A DNA stretch of 64,000 nt from Magnetospirillum sp. 64-120 (GTDB lineage: Bacteria > Pseudomonadota > Alphaproteobacteria > Rhodospirillales > Magnetospirillaceae). The position numbers and the translations under genes are program-made. The notes under the pieces are model-generated. The model was given only the letters and a program-made list of their open reading frames with translations. It was not told the origin of the DNA and searched no databases. The stretch covers positions 152,606-216,605 of the forward strand of contig MKVK01000008.1 of the NCBI GenBank assembly GCA_001898825.1, given 5' to 3'. Positions 28,893 through 37,882 of the stretch are shown here, in pieces. How positions within the stretch are numbered: the stretch's first letter is position 1; every line of letters starts with the position of its first letter.

Positions 28893-29315
28893 ATGTCGGA
28901 GCGTTCGAACACCAGCGACCTGCTGTCCCTGACCACCGAGATCGTGGCTGCGCACGTCGCCAACAATACCGTCGCCGTGGCTGACCTGCCGCAGCTGATC
29001 AACGAAGTGTATCGTACGCTGGCCTCTGTCGGCAGCGCCCCTTCGGCCCCCGAACGCCCGCAGCCGGCGGTGGCGGTGAAGAAGTCGGTGCATCCCGATT
29101 ACATCATCTGTCTTGAGGACGGCAAGAAGCTGAAGATGCTGAAGCGCCACCTGAAGACCGCCTATAACATGAGCCCGGAAGAATACCGCGACCGCTGGGG
29201 TCTGCCGGCCGATTATCCCATGGTCGCCCCCAACTACGCCGCGCATCGTTCGTCGCTGGCCAAGAAGATCGGCCTGGGCACCAAGCCGCGCAAGCGGCCG
29301 GTTCGCCGGACCTAG
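28893..29315 (+). CDS. mucR: MucR/Ros family transcriptional regulator
   Basis: A 140-residue protein of the Ros/MucR family. The N-terminal helical region mediates oligomerisation (NTSDLLSLTTEIVAAHVANN); the prokaryotic zinc-finger region spans about 70-110 (YIICLEDGKKLKMLKRHLKTAYNMSPEEYRDRWGLP), with one Cys, Asp and His as candidate zinc ligands. MucR proteins bind AT-rich DNA and act as H-NS-like silencers of surface, motility and cell-cycle genes. Monocistronic with its own promoter region of 99 bases. Confidence 0.92.
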   Translation: MSERSNTSDLLSLTTEIVAAHVANNTVAVADLPQLINEVYRTLASVGSAPSAPERPQPAVAVKKSVHPDYIICLEDGKKLKMLKRHLKTAYNMSPEEYRDRWGLPADYPMVAPNYAAHRSSLAKKIGLGTKPRKRPVRRT

Positions 29316-29509
29316 GTTTTCAGGTGCCGGGCAAAAGCCCGCGCGGCGCCTGAGCGGCCCCGGAACGGGGTGGCCTTTGGCCCGCTTCCCCGGCATGGGG
29401 CGTGCGGACAAGCCTAACAACCATAAATATTTTAAGGGCGCCGGGGGCATTCCGCTCGCGGCGCCTTTGGTTTATGATCAGGCGCCATCAAGGAAGACGA
29501 AGGACCGCC
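29316..29509. other. GC-rich hairpin-dense gap between mucR and fur
   Basis: The 194 bases hold several strong stems in series: CAGGTGCC..GGGC aaaa GCCC..GGCGCCTG (about 29321-29353), GGCCCC..GGGGTGGCC (about 29356-29374), and AAGGGCGCC (29434-29442) with GGCGCCTTT (29460-29468), the last with a short T-tail resembling a terminator. An AT-rich ATAAATATTTTAA (29424-29435) could be a -10 region. It may be the mucR terminator plus fur promoter, or encode a small RNA. Confidence 0.35.
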
Positions 29510-29941
29510 ATGGTTTCGCGTATCGAGCAGCGCTGCATCGACAAGGGCATGAAGATGACCGACCAACGCCGGGTCATCGCCCGCGTTCTGTCGGAAGCCG
29601 ACGACCATCCCGATGTGGAAGAAGTGTATCGCCGGGCCACCGCCCAGGATCCCCGCATCTCGATCGCCACCGTCTATCGCACGGTGCGCCTGTTCGAAGA
29701 GGAAAACATCCTGGAGCGTCATGACTTCGGCGACGGCCGCGCCCGTTACGAAGAAGCGCCCAGCGAACATCACGACCATCTGATCGACGTCAACTCGGCG
29801 CGGGTGATCGAGTTCACCAGCCCCGAGATCGAGGCGTTGCAGCGCGAGATCGCCCGCAAGTTCGGCTTTCGTCTGGTCGGTCATCGGCTGGAGCTGTACG
29901 GAGTTCCGTTGACTTCGGGCGCCGAATCCGACGACAAATAG
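29510..29941 (+). CDS. fur: Fur family metal-responsive repressor
   Basis: A 143-residue Fur-type protein from ATG 29510, with AAGGA six bases upstream. Winged helix: KMTDQRRVIARVL and RISIATVYRTVRLFEE. The metal site region is EEAPSEHHDHLIDVNSARVIEF; the C-terminal Cys pairs of gammaproteobacterial Fur are absent, as in alphaproteobacterial Fur/Mur, which may sense manganese instead of iron. It is the second Fur-superfamily regulator in 8 kb. The olsB-olsA pair starts 50 bases downstream on the same strand. Confidence 0.87.
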   Translation: MVSRIEQRCIDKGMKMTDQRRVIARVLSEADDHPDVEEVYRRATAQDPRISIATVYRTVRLFEEENILERHDFGDGRARYEEAPSEHHDHLIDVNSARVIEFTSPEIEALQREIARKFGFRLVGHRLELYGVPLTSGAESDDK

Positions 29942-29991
29942 CCTAAGGGGCGATGGGGGTTTCCCGCGCCAGGTTTGACAGGCGAGGATCA

Positions 29992-30801
29992 ATGAGTTCC
30001 GACGAGACCGAAGGCCAGGGCGCCGAATCGCGCCTTGAGGTTCGTCTGGCCGCCAACGAGGAAGAAATCGTTGCCGCCCAGGCGCTGCGCTATCGGGTGT
30101 TCTATGACGAGATGGGGGCCAAGCCCACCTCGGACATGGCGGCGCGGCAATCGGATTTCGACGATTTCGATTCCGTCTGCGACCATCTGCTGGTGCTGGA
30201 CCATGAACGCGGCAAGGGCGGCAAGGCGGTGGTCGGAACCTATCGCCTGATCCGCCGTTCGGTGGGCGAGGCCCATGGCCGTTTCTATACCGCCAGCGAA
30301 TACGACATCGCCAAGATTTTGGCCAAGGGCGGCAACTTCATGGAATTGGGCCGGTCCTGCGTCGACAAGGATTACCGCACCGGCACCACCATGCAGATCA
30401 TGTGGGGCGGCATCGCCAACTACGTCTGGGAACACGGCGTCGACCTGATGTTCGGCTGCGCCTCGTTGCCGGGCACCGATCCGGCGGCCTTGGCGACGCA
30501 GCTGTCCTATCTGCATCATTTCCATCTGGCGCCCGAGGAAATCCGCCCCCGCGCCCTGGACAGCCTGTACGTGGACATGAACCTGGTGCCCCAGGACGAC
30601 CTGAACCCGCGTCGCGCCCTGGCCTCGCTGCCGCCTTTGGTCAAGGGCTATCTGCGGCTGGGCGGCTTCGTCGGCGAAGGTGCGGTCATCGACCATCAGT
30701 TCAACACCACCGATGTCTGCGTCATGGTGAAGACCGAACTGGTGACCGCCAAATATGCCAAGCATTACGACCGCACCGCCCGCGACCCCCAGGGATCGTG
30801 A
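29992..30801 (+). CDS. olsB: L-ornithine N-alpha-acyltransferase OlsB type
   Basis: A 269-residue GNAT-fold acyltransferase from ATG 29992, chosen for the GCGAGGA site. LRYRVFYDEMGA, DHLLVLD, VGTYRLIRR and NFMELGRSCVDKDYR are characteristic of OlsB/HlyIII-like acyl-ACP N-acyltransferases. OlsB attaches a 3-hydroxy fatty acid to ornithine, the first step of ornithine lipid synthesis. The next gene is the O-acyltransferase that would complete the lipid, which supports this reading over autoinducer synthase. Confidence 0.88.
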   Translation: MSSDETEGQGAESRLEVRLAANEEEIVAAQALRYRVFYDEMGAKPTSDMAARQSDFDDFDSVCDHLLVLDHERGKGGKAVVGTYRLIRRSVGEAHGRFYTASEYDIAKILAKGGNFMELGRSCVDKDYRTGTTMQIMWGGIANYVWEHGVDLMFGCASLPGTDPAALATQLSYLHHFHLAPEEIRPRALDSLYVDMNLVPQDDLNPRRALASLPPLVKGYLRLGGFVGEGAVIDHQFNTTDVCVMVKTELVTAKYAKHYDRTARDPQGS

Positions 30802-30811
30802 AGCCGGCGTC

Positions 30812-31621
30812 ATGACCAACCGCTTCGTCGCCTTCGTCCGCTTTTTCGGCTTCGTGCTGTGGACCTTGCTGGCCATGCCGCCCTATCTGGTGCTGTTGGC
30901 TGCGGGCTCGCGGCTTTGCGCCGGCTATACGCGGCGGTATTTCAAGGTGGTGACCCGCATCTGCGGCTTCACCGTCAAGGTGCGCGGCGACATGGTGGAA
31001 AGCGCCCATCCGGTGCTTTACGTGGGCAACCACGCCAGCTATCTGGACATCATCATCCTGGGCAGCGTCATCAAGGCCAATTTCGTCGCCAAGGCGGAAG
31101 TGGCGGGTTGGCCCGGTTTCGGCTTTCTGGCCCGCATCGCGCGCACCGTCTTCGTGGCCAGGAAGCGCGGCGGCGCGGCGGGCGAACGCGACAGCCTGTC
31201 CCGGCGTCTGGCGGCGGGCGATTCGCTGATCTTGTTCCCCGAAGGCACCTCCAACGACGGCAACCGGGTGCTGGCGTTCAAAAGCTCGCTGTTCGCGGTG
31301 GCGGAAATGTCCGGTCCCGACGGCTTGCCGTTGCCGGTGCAGCCGTTTTCCATCGCCTATACCCGCTTGGACGGCATGCCGGTCAGCCGGGCGCTGCGGC
31401 CCTATTACGCCTGGTATGGCGACATGACCCTGGCCGGTCATCTGCTGGATGCCCTGGGCCTGGGCGAGGCGCAGGTCGAGGTGGTCTTCCACCCGCCGGT
31501 GTCCCTGACGGATTTCGCCGACCGCAAGGGGCTGTCCAACCATTGCCACGACGTGGTGGCGCAAGGGGTGGTGATGGCCCTGGCCGGACGCCTGGATGGC
31601 CCGGTGCGGGCGGCGCATTGA
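30812..31621 (+). CDS. olsA: lyso-ornithine lipid O-acyltransferase (PlsC type)
   Basis: A 269-residue membrane acyltransferase. A hydrophobic helix (residues 8-32) anchors it; the PlsC motifs are NHASYLD (NHx4D), the FPEGTSNDG glycerol-phosphate-like loop and a VPVQP-like PLPVQPFS. Adjacent to olsB (11-base spacing), it probably adds the second fatty acid to lyso-ornithine lipid; a conventional PlsC role with lysophosphatidate is the alternative. Start ATG 30812 gives the family length. Confidence 0.87.
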   Translation: MTNRFVAFVRFFGFVLWTLLAMPPYLVLLAAGSRLCAGYTRRYFKVVTRICGFTVKVRGDMVESAHPVLYVGNHASYLDIIILGSVIKANFVAKAEVAGWPGFGFLARIARTVFVARKRGGAAGERDSLSRRLAAGDSLILFPEGTSNDGNRVLAFKSSLFAVAEMSGPDGLPLPVQPFSIAYTRLDGMPVSRALRPYYAWYGDMTLAGHLLDALGLGEAQVEVVFHPPVSLTDFADRKGLSNHCHDVVAQGVVMALAGRLDGPVRAAH

Positions 31622-31641
31622 GGTTTCAACCTGTGGATATC

Positions 31642-31669
31642 TTGACTCTTGGGGCAGGAATGCTAGCTT
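31642..31669 (+). promoter_or_regulatory. candidate sigma-70 promoter of the miaB operon
   Basis: TTGACT (31642-31647), 16-base spacer, TAGCTT (31664-31669), in the 136-base gap before miaB. The match is moderate but it is the best in the gap, and the operon would otherwise lack a visible promoter. Confidence 0.4.
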
Positions 31670-31757
31670 CTGGATCGTGTGAAGGGCGGCTCCGCGTCGG
31701 GACCCCCATTTTTGTCATTGGAAGCGCCGGCGGCGAAAGGGCCGCGGGCGGACGGCA

Positions 31758-33083
31758 TTGACCAAGAAACTTTTCGTCAAGACCTATGGCTGCCAGATGA
31801 ACGTCTACGACTCGGCCCGCATGGCCGACGTCCTGGCGCCCCTTGGCTATGGCCCCGGCACCTCGCCCGACGATGCCGACATGGTCATCTTGAACACCTG
31901 CCACATCCGCGAAAAGGCGTCCGAGAAAGTGTTCTCGGAACTGGGACGGCTGCGCCAGATCAAGACCGAACGCGACGGCCGGCTGATCATCGCGGTGGCC
32001 GGCTGCGTCGCCCAGGCGGAAGGCGAGGAAATCCTGCGCCGCGCCCCCTTCGTCGACATCGTGCTGGGGCCGCAGACCTATCACCGGCTGCCGGAAATGG
32101 TGGCGATGGCGTCCAGGGCCGGCAACGCCGTGCTGGACACCGAATTCCCGGCGGAACCGAAATTCGATTCCCTGCCCGACGCCCGCGCCGACGGTCCGGC
32201 GGCGTTTTTGTCGGTGCAGGAAGGCTGTGACAAGTTCTGCACCTTCTGCGTCGTTCCCTATACCCGTGGCGGCGAATATTCGCGTCCCCTGGCGGCGATC
32301 CTGGACGAGGCGAAGACGTTGGTGGACCAGGGCGTGGTCGAGATCACCCTGTTGGGCCAGAACGTCAACGCCTGGCACGGCGACGCCATGGGGTTCGGCG
32401 GGCTGATCCGCCAGTTGGCCAAGATCGACGGGTTGGAACGCATCCGCTTCACCACGTCGCATCCCCGCGACATGGACGACGACCTGATCGCCGCCCATGG
32501 CGAGGTGGACAAGTTGATGCCGTTCCTGCATCTGCCGCTGCAAAGCGGCTCGGATCGCATTTTGGAAGCCATGAACCGCAAGCACGACCGCGAAACCTAT
32601 CTGCGGCTGGTGGAAAAGCTGCGCGCCGCCCGGCCCGATCTGGCGCTGTCGTCGGATTTCATCGTCGGCTTTCCCGGCGAAACCGACGCCGATTTCGAAG
32701 ACACCTTGGACATGGTGCGCCGTGTCGGCTTCGTGAACACCTATTCCTTCAAGTATTCGGCCCGCCCCGGCACGCCGGCGGCCGCCATGCCCAACCAGGT
32801 GGCGGAAGAGGTCAAGGAAGCCCGTCTGACCCAATTGCAGGACCTGCTGCAGGCCCAGACCGACCGCTTCAACGCCGACTGCCTGGACCGGGAAATGGAT
32901 GTGGTGCTGGACCGTTCGGGCAAGTACGAAGGCCAGTTGATCGGCCGCTCGCCCTATATGCAGCCGGTCCATGTGGACGACGTCGCCCATCTGCGCGACC
33001 AATTGGTGCGGGTGCGCATCACTGAAATCCATCCGCGCAGCTTGAAGGGCGTGGTCATCCAGGCGGAAAGGAAACGCGCGTGA
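31758..33083 (+). CDS. miaB: tRNA-2-methylthio-N6-dimethylallyladenosine synthase
   Basis: A 441-residue radical SAM methylthiotransferase that adds ms2 to i6A37 of tRNA. The N-terminal UPF0004 domain ([14 protein letters not shown]) ligates one cluster; the radical SAM core has CDKFCTFC; a C-terminal TRAM domain ends the protein. The start is TTG 31758: the frame has no ATG or GTG between it and the previous in-frame stop at 31680, so the TTG is supported. It heads the conserved miaB-phoH-ybeY-corC-lnt operon, overlapping phoH by 4 bases. Confidence 0.95.
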   Translation: MTKKLFVKTYGCQMNVYDSARMADVLAPLGYGPGTSPDDADMVILNTCHIREKASEKVFSELGRLRQIKTERDGRLIIAVAGCVAQAEGEEILRRAPFVDIVLGPQTYHRLPEMVAMASRAGNAVLDTEFPAEPKFDSLPDARADGPAAFLSVQEGCDKFCTFCVVPYTRGGEYSRPLAAILDEAKTLVDQGVVEITLLGQNVNAWHGDAMGFGGLIRQLAKIDGLERIRFTTSHPRDMDDDLIAAHGEVDKLMPFLHLPLQSGSDRILEAMNRKHDRETYLRLVEKLRAARPDLALSSDFIVGFPGETDADFEDTLDMVRRVGFVNTYSFKYSARPGTPAAAMPNQVAEEVKEARLTQLQDLLQAQTDRFNADCLDREMDVVLDRSGKYEGQLIGRSPYMQPVHVDDVAHLRDQLVRVRITEIHPRSLKGVVIQAERKRA

Positions 33084-34060
33084 GCGAGGCGGCGCCCCGA
33101 CAAACCACCCTGGTGCGCGAATTCCACAACAATGCCCTGTCGCAAGTGCTGTTCGGTCCCCACAACGTCAACCTGGACCGGCTGGAACACCTGCTGGGGG
33201 TGGCGCTGAACGCCCGGGGCAATTCGGTCAGCATTTCCGGCACTCCGGAATCGACGGCGGAAGCCGCCCGCGTGCTGGACGACCTTTACGCCCTGGCCAG
33301 CCGCCAGGGCCACCTGGAAACCGCCGACGTGGACGCCGCCACCCGCATGACCGAACCCAAATCCAGCGCCGACGATCTGGTGTTGCGCACCCGCAAGCGT
33401 CATATCGCCCCGCGCACGCCGACCCAGGCCGACTATCTGATGGCGCTGGAAAAGTGCCCGCTGGTTTTCGGCTGTGGCCCGGCCGGCACCGGCAAGACCT
33501 ATCTGGCGGTGGCCAAGGCGGTGTCCATGATGCTGCGGGGCGAGGTGGACCGCATCATCCTGTCGCGTCCGGCGGTGGAGGCGGGCGAACGTCTGGGCTT
33601 CCTGCCCGGCGACCTGAAGGAAAAGGTCGATCCCTATCTGCGGCCGCTTTACGACGCCCTGCACGACATGCTGCCCGGCGACCAGGTGATGAAGAAACTG
33701 GCGGCGGGCGAGATCGAAGTGGCGCCGCTGGCCTTCATGCGTGGCCGCACCCTGGCCAATTCCTTCATCATCTTGGACGAGGCGCAGAACACCTCGGCCA
33801 TGCAGATGAAGATGTTCCTGACCCGCCTGGGCGAGAATTCACGCATGGTGATCACCGGTGACCTGTCGCAGACCGACCTGCCGCCGGGCACCAAGTCGGG
33901 CCTGCGTGACGCGCTGGAAACCCTGGACGGTATTCCCGGCGTGTCCTTCATCACTTTCACCGACCGCGACGTGGTCCGCCACGATCTGGTCACCCGCATT
34001 GTCCGCGCCTATGACCGGGCCGAGCGCGAGCGCAAGGCCGCCAGGGGAGAACCGCTTTGA
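33080..34060 (+). CDS. phoH: PhoH-like ATPase
   Basis: A 326-residue PhoH-family protein with an N-terminal KH-like portion (residues about 20-80) and an ATPase core: Walker [12 protein letters not shown], Walker [12 protein letters not shown], and [11 protein letters not shown]. It is thought to be an RNA-linked ATPase/helicase acting with YbeY in rRNA quality control; its physical coupling to ybeY supports this. Start GTG 33080 overlaps the miaB stop (GTGA). Confidence 0.93.
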   Translation: MSEAAPRQTTLVREFHNNALSQVLFGPHNVNLDRLEHLLGVALNARGNSVSISGTPESTAEAARVLDDLYALASRQGHLETADVDAATRMTEPKSSADDLVLRTRKRHIAPRTPTQADYLMALEKCPLVFGCGPAGTGKTYLAVAKAVSMMLRGEVDRIILSRPAVEAGERLGFLPGDLKEKVDPYLRPLYDALHDMLPGDQVMKKLAAGEIEVAPLAFMRGRTLANSFIILDEAQNTSAMQMKMFLTRLGENSRMVITGDLSQTDLPPGTKSGLRDALETLDGIPGVSFITFTDRDVVRHDLVTRIVRAYDRAERERKAARGEPL

Positions 34061-34578
34061 GCACCGCTGAAATCGACGTCGCCGTTTCCATCGAGGACGA
34101 GGCCTGGACCACGGCTTTGCCCGGCGCCGAGGAACTGTGCCGGACCATGGCGGCGGCGACCATCGGACAGGCGGCTGGCGACCTGGACGGCCCCAGCGTG
34201 GAAATCAGCGTGGTGTTGACCAGCGACGCGGCGGTGCGGGAGCTGAACCGCGACTACCGCAACCAGGACAAGCCCACCAACGTGCTGTCCTTCGCCGCCT
34301 TGGACGACGACGACGCGCCCGTCGTGGTCGGCGCCCCCATTTTGCTGGGCGACATCATCCTGGCCTATGAAACCTGTGCCCGCGAAGCCGCCGAGCAGGG
34401 CAAGACCCTGGCCCATCACACCGCCCATCTGGTGGTGCATGGCGTGCTGCACCTGCTGGGCTGGGACCACGAAGAAGACGAGGCCGAGGCGGAAGAGATG
34501 GAGCGTCTGGAAACGCGCATCCTGGCCGCTTTCGGTATCGACAATCCGTATGCCGAGGGAGAGGGGCAGGGATCATGA
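34057..34578 (+). CDS. ybeY: endoribonuclease YbeY
   Basis: A 173-residue metal-dependent RNase that processes 16S rRNA and degrades defective 70S ribosomes. The zinc motif is HTAHLVVHGVLHLLGWDH, with the three histidines in Hx3Hx5H spacing; the N-terminal RELNRDYRNQDKPTNVLSF is the family signature. The start is TTG 34057, with AGGGGAGA upstream and a TTGA overlap with the phoH stop. Its own stop overlaps the corC start. Confidence 0.94.
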   Translation: MSTAEIDVAVSIEDEAWTTALPGAEELCRTMAAATIGQAAGDLDGPSVEISVVLTSDAAVRELNRDYRNQDKPTNVLSFAALDDDDAPVVVGAPILLGDIILAYETCAREAAEQGKTLAHHTAHLVVHGVLHLLGWDHEEDEAEAEEMERLETRILAAFGIDNPYAEGEGQGS

Positions 34579-35564
34579 ACGGGGAACCTCATAGTCGCCC
34601 GCCCCGCGAAGGCGGGGCAATCGCTAAAGGTGCCCGCGAAGGCGGGGCAATCGCTAAAGGTGCCCGCGAAGGCGGGGCAAGCGGCGAAGTCGTCCACGGC
34701 CTGTCCGACGATTCGCTGATAGACGTGGTCCGCGGCTGGGTCCGCATGCTGCGGCGGACCAAGGGCGGCGAATCGGTGCGCGAGGCGCTGGAAGACCTGA
34801 TCGACGACCGCGACGATTCCATCCCCATCGACGATCACGAACGCATTCTTCTTGGCAACATCCTGCACTTACGCGACGTCACCGCCTATGACGTGATGGT
34901 GCCGCGTGCCGACATCGTCGGCATCGAAGACGGGGTCAGCCTGGAAGACCTGACCGAATTGTTCTGTCGCTGCGGCCATTCGCGGCTGCCGGTGCATCGC
35001 GGCACCTTGGACGACATCGTCGGCATGGTCCACATCAAGGACGTGCTGGTGTCCACCCGTATCGACAAGCCGTTCCAATTGTCGCGCATCATGCGCCGGG
35101 TGCTGTTCGTGTCGCCGGCCATGCGGGTCACCGACATGCTGTTGGAAATGCGCCTGAAGCGTACCCACATGGCGCTGGTGGTGGATGAATATGGCGGTAT
35201 CGACGGATTGGTGACCATCGAGGATCTGGTGGAACAGATCGTCGGCGAGATCGAGGACGAACACGACCAGGAAGCCGAACCCGACATGAGTATCGGTCCC
35301 GACGGCGTGGTGGTCGCCGACGCCCGCACCCCCATCGAGGCATTCGAAGACGTCCTGGGGCCGGTGTTGACCGAAGAAGAACGCGAGGAAGTGGACACCC
35401 TGGGCGGGCTGGTCTTCTTCGTCGCCGGACGCATCCCGTCGCGAGGAGAACTGATCGTGCATTCCTCGGGTCTGGAATTCGAGGTGGTGGATGCCGATCC
35501 CCGCCGCATCAAGTCGCTGCGGGTGCGCCGCCTGACCGCCGCCGAAGCCGGCGACCAATCGTGA
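34575..35564 (+). CDS. corC: CBS-domain protein, CorC/HlyC family, with repeat-bearing N-terminus
   Basis: A 329-residue soluble protein. Residues about 9-38 are two and a half copies of a 10-residue repeat (REGGAIAKGA) encoded by palindromic DNA. The normal CorC sequence resumes at about 43 (LSDDSLIDVVRGWVRML). Two CBS domains follow (VMVPRADIVGIE ... and FVSPAMRVTDMLLEMR ... VVDEYGGIDGLVTIEDLVEQIVGEI) and a C-terminal transporter-associated domain. CorC is linked to magnesium/cobalt homeostasis; in this operon it is conserved next to lnt. The repeat looks like an in-frame insertion tolerated in a disordered N-terminus. Confidence 0.92.
   Translation: MNGEPHSRPPREGGAIAKGAREGGAIAKGAREGGASGEVVHGLSDDSLIDVVRGWVRMLRRTKGGESVREALEDLIDDRDDSIPIDDHERILLGNILHLRDVTAYDVMVPRADIVGIEDGVSLEDLTELFCRCGHSRLPVHRGTLDDIVGMVHIKDVLVSTRIDKPFQLSRIMRRVLFVSPAMRVTDMLLEMRLKRTHMALVVDEYGGIDGLVTIEDLVEQIVGEIEDEHDQEAEPDMSIGPDGVVVADARTPIEAFEDVLGPVLTEEEREEVDTLGGLVFFVAGRIPSRGELIVHSSGLEFEVVDADPRRIKSLRVRRLTAAEAGDQS
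34601..34680 (+). repeat. 30-bp palindromic tandem repeat inside corC
   Basis: A 30-bp unit is present 2.7 times: core at 34601-34620, then full units 34621-34650 and 34651-34680. Each copy contains CCCGCGAAGGCGGGG; the first forms a perfect 7-bp stem GCCCCGC / GCGGGGC with loop GAAG. Unit length is a multiple of three, so the frame is kept. It resembles dispersed palindromic (REP-like) elements. Confidence 0.9.
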
Positions 35565-37168
35565 TCGGGGCGCTGGCGGCCAACAACCAATGGCGGGGCA
35601 CGCCCTCGGGGCTGGGGGGGCTGGGGCGCATGGCCAGCCGCTTGGCCGGGCTGACCGGATGGCGGCGGTTCGGCGTCCTGATGCTGCTGGGGGCCTTGGC
35701 GACGTTGTCGCTGCCGCCTTTGGGATGGCTGGTGGTTCTGTTGCCGTCGCTCAGTGGTTTGGTCTGGGTGTTGGAAGGGGCGGCGACCCGCCGTTCCGCC
35801 TTCGCCGTCGGCTGGTGGTGGGCCTGGGCGTGGTACGCCATCGGCTTTTACTGGATCGGCAACGCCATGCTGGTCGATCCCGAACGCTTCGCCTGGATGA
35901 TCCCCTTCGCCACTTTGGGTCTGGGCGCCGTGCAAGCGGTGTTCATCGGCGTGGCGACCTTGGTCACCCACCTGACCCGCAGCACCGGCATCTTCCGCAT
36001 TGTGGTCCTGGCCGGGGCCTGGACCTTCATGGAATGGGTGCGGTCGTGGTTCTTGAGCGGTTTTCCGTGGAACCCCTTGGGCTCGGTGTGGGACGCGGTG
36101 CCCAGCGTGTTGCAATTGGCTTCGCTTGTCGGCGTGTTCGGATTGTGCGGCTTCACCATCCTGGTTTTCGCTCTTCCGGCGGTGCTGGCCGACTTCATCA
36201 CCGTGACTCAGCGTCGGGTGGCGCTGGGGCTGGTCGCCGTTCTGCTGGTGGGGGGCGCCGCCTTTGGCACGCTGCGCTTGGCCGCTCATCCCACCGAAAT
36301 GGTTCCCGGCATCCGTCTGCGGCTGGTCCAAGCCGCCATCGCCCAGCGCCACATGTGGCGTGACGATCTGCGGCAAAGCCAGCTGCTGGACCATGTGGAA
36401 CTGACCCGCGGCCCCGGCTATGACAAGGTGACCCATGTGGTGTGGCCGGAAACGGCGGCGCCGTTCTTCCTGAACCTGGACGTGCAGGCCCGGGCCCTGG
36501 TGGCCTCGGTCGTGCCCCCTGGCGGGGTCATCCTGGCCGGCGCGCCGCGCGTCACCCCGCAAGGGGTCGAGCCTTTCGGCCTGTGGAACAGCCTGATGGC
36601 CATCGACGCAGCCGGTCAGGTCCTGGGAACCTACGACAAGGCGCATCTGGTTCCGTTCGGCGAATACGTGCCGCTGCGCGGGGTTTTGCCCATCGCCAAG
36701 CTGACCGCCGGCGGCACCGACTTTTCAGCCGGTCCCGGTCCACGGACCTTGGACATTCCCACCCTGCCGCCGGTGGGGCCGTTCATCTGTTATGAAGCGG
36801 TGTTTCCCGGCGCGGTGGCCGAACATGGCAACCGGCCGCAATGGTTGCTGACGCTGACCAACGACGCCTGGTTCGGCAAGTCCGCCGGCCCGCACCAGCA
36901 TCTGGCCGCCGGCCGCATGCGCGCCGTCGAGGAAGGGCTGCCGCTGGTGCGGTCGGCCAATAGCGGCATCTCCGCCATCATCGATCCCTTGGGGCGCGAG
37001 TTATACCGCCTGGGGTTGAATGAACGTGGTGTGCTGGATGGAGAATTGCCGAAGCCGGTGGCTGCAACTGTATACGGACGTTGGGGAAATATCGTCCCGA
37101 TATCCCTTTCGATTGTTTTGCTACTCTTGGGTGTTTTTGGCGGTCTTTTGCGAAGTGTGCGTGATTGA
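35561..37168 (+). CDS. lnt: apolipoprotein N-acyltransferase
   Basis: A 535-residue inner-membrane enzyme that N-acylates lipoproteins. About eight hydrophobic segments occupy residues 35-265; the periplasmic nitrilase-like domain follows, with catalytic triad E297 (VWPE), K360 (YDKAHLVPFGEY) and C410 (FICYEAVF). Start GTG 35561 overlaps the corC stop (GTGA). The C-terminal hydrophobic helix ends near 530. This is the last gene of the operon; several lipoproteins elsewhere in the window would be its substrates. Confidence 0.95.
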   Translation: MIGALAANNQWRGTPSGLGGLGRMASRLAGLTGWRRFGVLMLLGALATLSLPPLGWLVVLLPSLSGLVWVLEGAATRRSAFAVGWWWAWAWYAIGFYWIGNAMLVDPERFAWMIPFATLGLGAVQAVFIGVATLVTHLTRSTGIFRIVVLAGAWTFMEWVRSWFLSGFPWNPLGSVWDAVPSVLQLASLVGVFGLCGFTILVFALPAVLADFITVTQRRVALGLVAVLLVGGAAFGTLRLAAHPTEMVPGIRLRLVQAAIAQRHMWRDDLRQSQLLDHVELTRGPGYDKVTHVVWPETAAPFFLNLDVQARALVASVVPPGGVILAGAPRVTPQGVEPFGLWNSLMAIDAAGQVLGTYDKAHLVPFGEYVPLRGVLPIAKLTAGGTDFSAGPGPRTLDIPTLPPVGPFICYEAVFPGAVAEHGNRPQWLLTLTNDAWFGKSAGPHQHLAAGRMRAVEEGLPLVRSANSGISAIIDPLGRELYRLGLNERGVLDGELPKPVAATVYGRWGNIVPISLSIVLLLLGVFGGLLRSVRD

Positions 37169-37207
37169 TTTCCGCTAAGCGGGATGAAATTTATCAGAAG
37201 CTCCCGA

Positions 37208-37235
37208 TTGACTTGCATACAACGGGGGCCATAAT
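37208..37235 (+). promoter_or_regulatory. sigma-70 promoter of the XRE regulator
   Basis: TTGACT (37208-37213), 16-base spacer, CATAAT (37230-37235), 51 bases before the start codon of the XRE gene. It is the best promoter match I see in the window. Confidence 0.6.
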
Positions 37236-37285
37236 GCGGTCAGGATAAGACTTGTCCTGATCTCGCAGAATTCCTGGACGGAAAC

Positions 37286-37771
37286 ATGGCCCAGACACCA
37301 CGCAAGGAAAAAGCCGCCCCGCGCAAGGGTTCGTCCCGTGGGCGTATGCCGTCAGGCAAGCCCAATCCCATCGACGTGCATGTGGGGACACGGGTCCGTC
37401 TGCGCCGCACGCTGCTGGGCATGAGCCAGGAAAAGCTGGGCGAGGCCCTGGGCCTGACCTTCCAGCAGGTGCAGAAGTACGAACGCGGCGCCAACCGGGT
37501 GGGGGCCTCGCGGCTTTATGATCTGTCGCGGGTTCTGGATGTTCCGGTCAGCTTCTTCTTCGACGACATGAATGACGAACTGAAGACGCAAAGCCCGGCC
37601 CAGATCATCGGCCTGACCGAGTTGCAGGAAGCTCCGGCCCATTTCGAGCACGATCCCATGGCCAAGCGCGAGACCCTGGAACTGGTTCGCGCCTATTACC
37701 GCATCAGTGACCCGCAGGTCAGGAAGCGCGTCTACGAATTGGCCAAGGCCTTGGCCGACATGGCCGAATAA
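37286..37771 (+). CDS. XRE-family helix-turn-helix regulator
   Basis: A 161-residue protein. After a basic N-terminal tail (residues 1-28, Lys/Arg-rich) an XRE HTH spans about 30-88: IDVHVGTRVRLRRTLLGMSQEKLGEALGLTFQQVQKYERG. The C-terminal half is helical, ending RKRVYELAKALADMAE, suggesting dimerisation. Proteins of this architecture are widespread in alphaproteobacteria; members include regulators of polysaccharide and motility genes. Target here unknown. metK lies downstream after a riboswitch-bearing gap. Confidence 0.88.
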   Translation: MAQTPRKEKAAPRKGSSRGRMPSGKPNPIDVHVGTRVRLRRTLLGMSQEKLGEALGLTFQQVQKYERGANRVGASRLYDLSRVLDVPVSFFFDDMNDELKTQSPAQIIGLTELQEAPAHFEHDPMAKRETLELVRAYYRISDPQVRKRVYELAKALADMAE

Positions 37772-37833
37772 AACCACGTCCGTCACAGGGGAATGAGCGT
37801 GCCGCAGGGGCGGCGCGCACGATTGCCCTTGAC

Positions 37834-37882
37834 GGCAGGCCAAGGGGCCTGCCACAAGAACGGCCCGGGACTGCGTTCCCGG
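37834..37882 (+). terminator. two hairpins ahead of the riboswitch
   Basis: GGCAGGCC / GGCCTGCC (37834-37841, 37846-37853, loop AAGG) and CCGGGA / TCCCGG (37865-37870, 37877-37882). No T-run follows either, so they may end XRE transcription weakly or form the 5' part of the metK leader. They lie directly before the SAM-II element. Confidence 0.45.
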
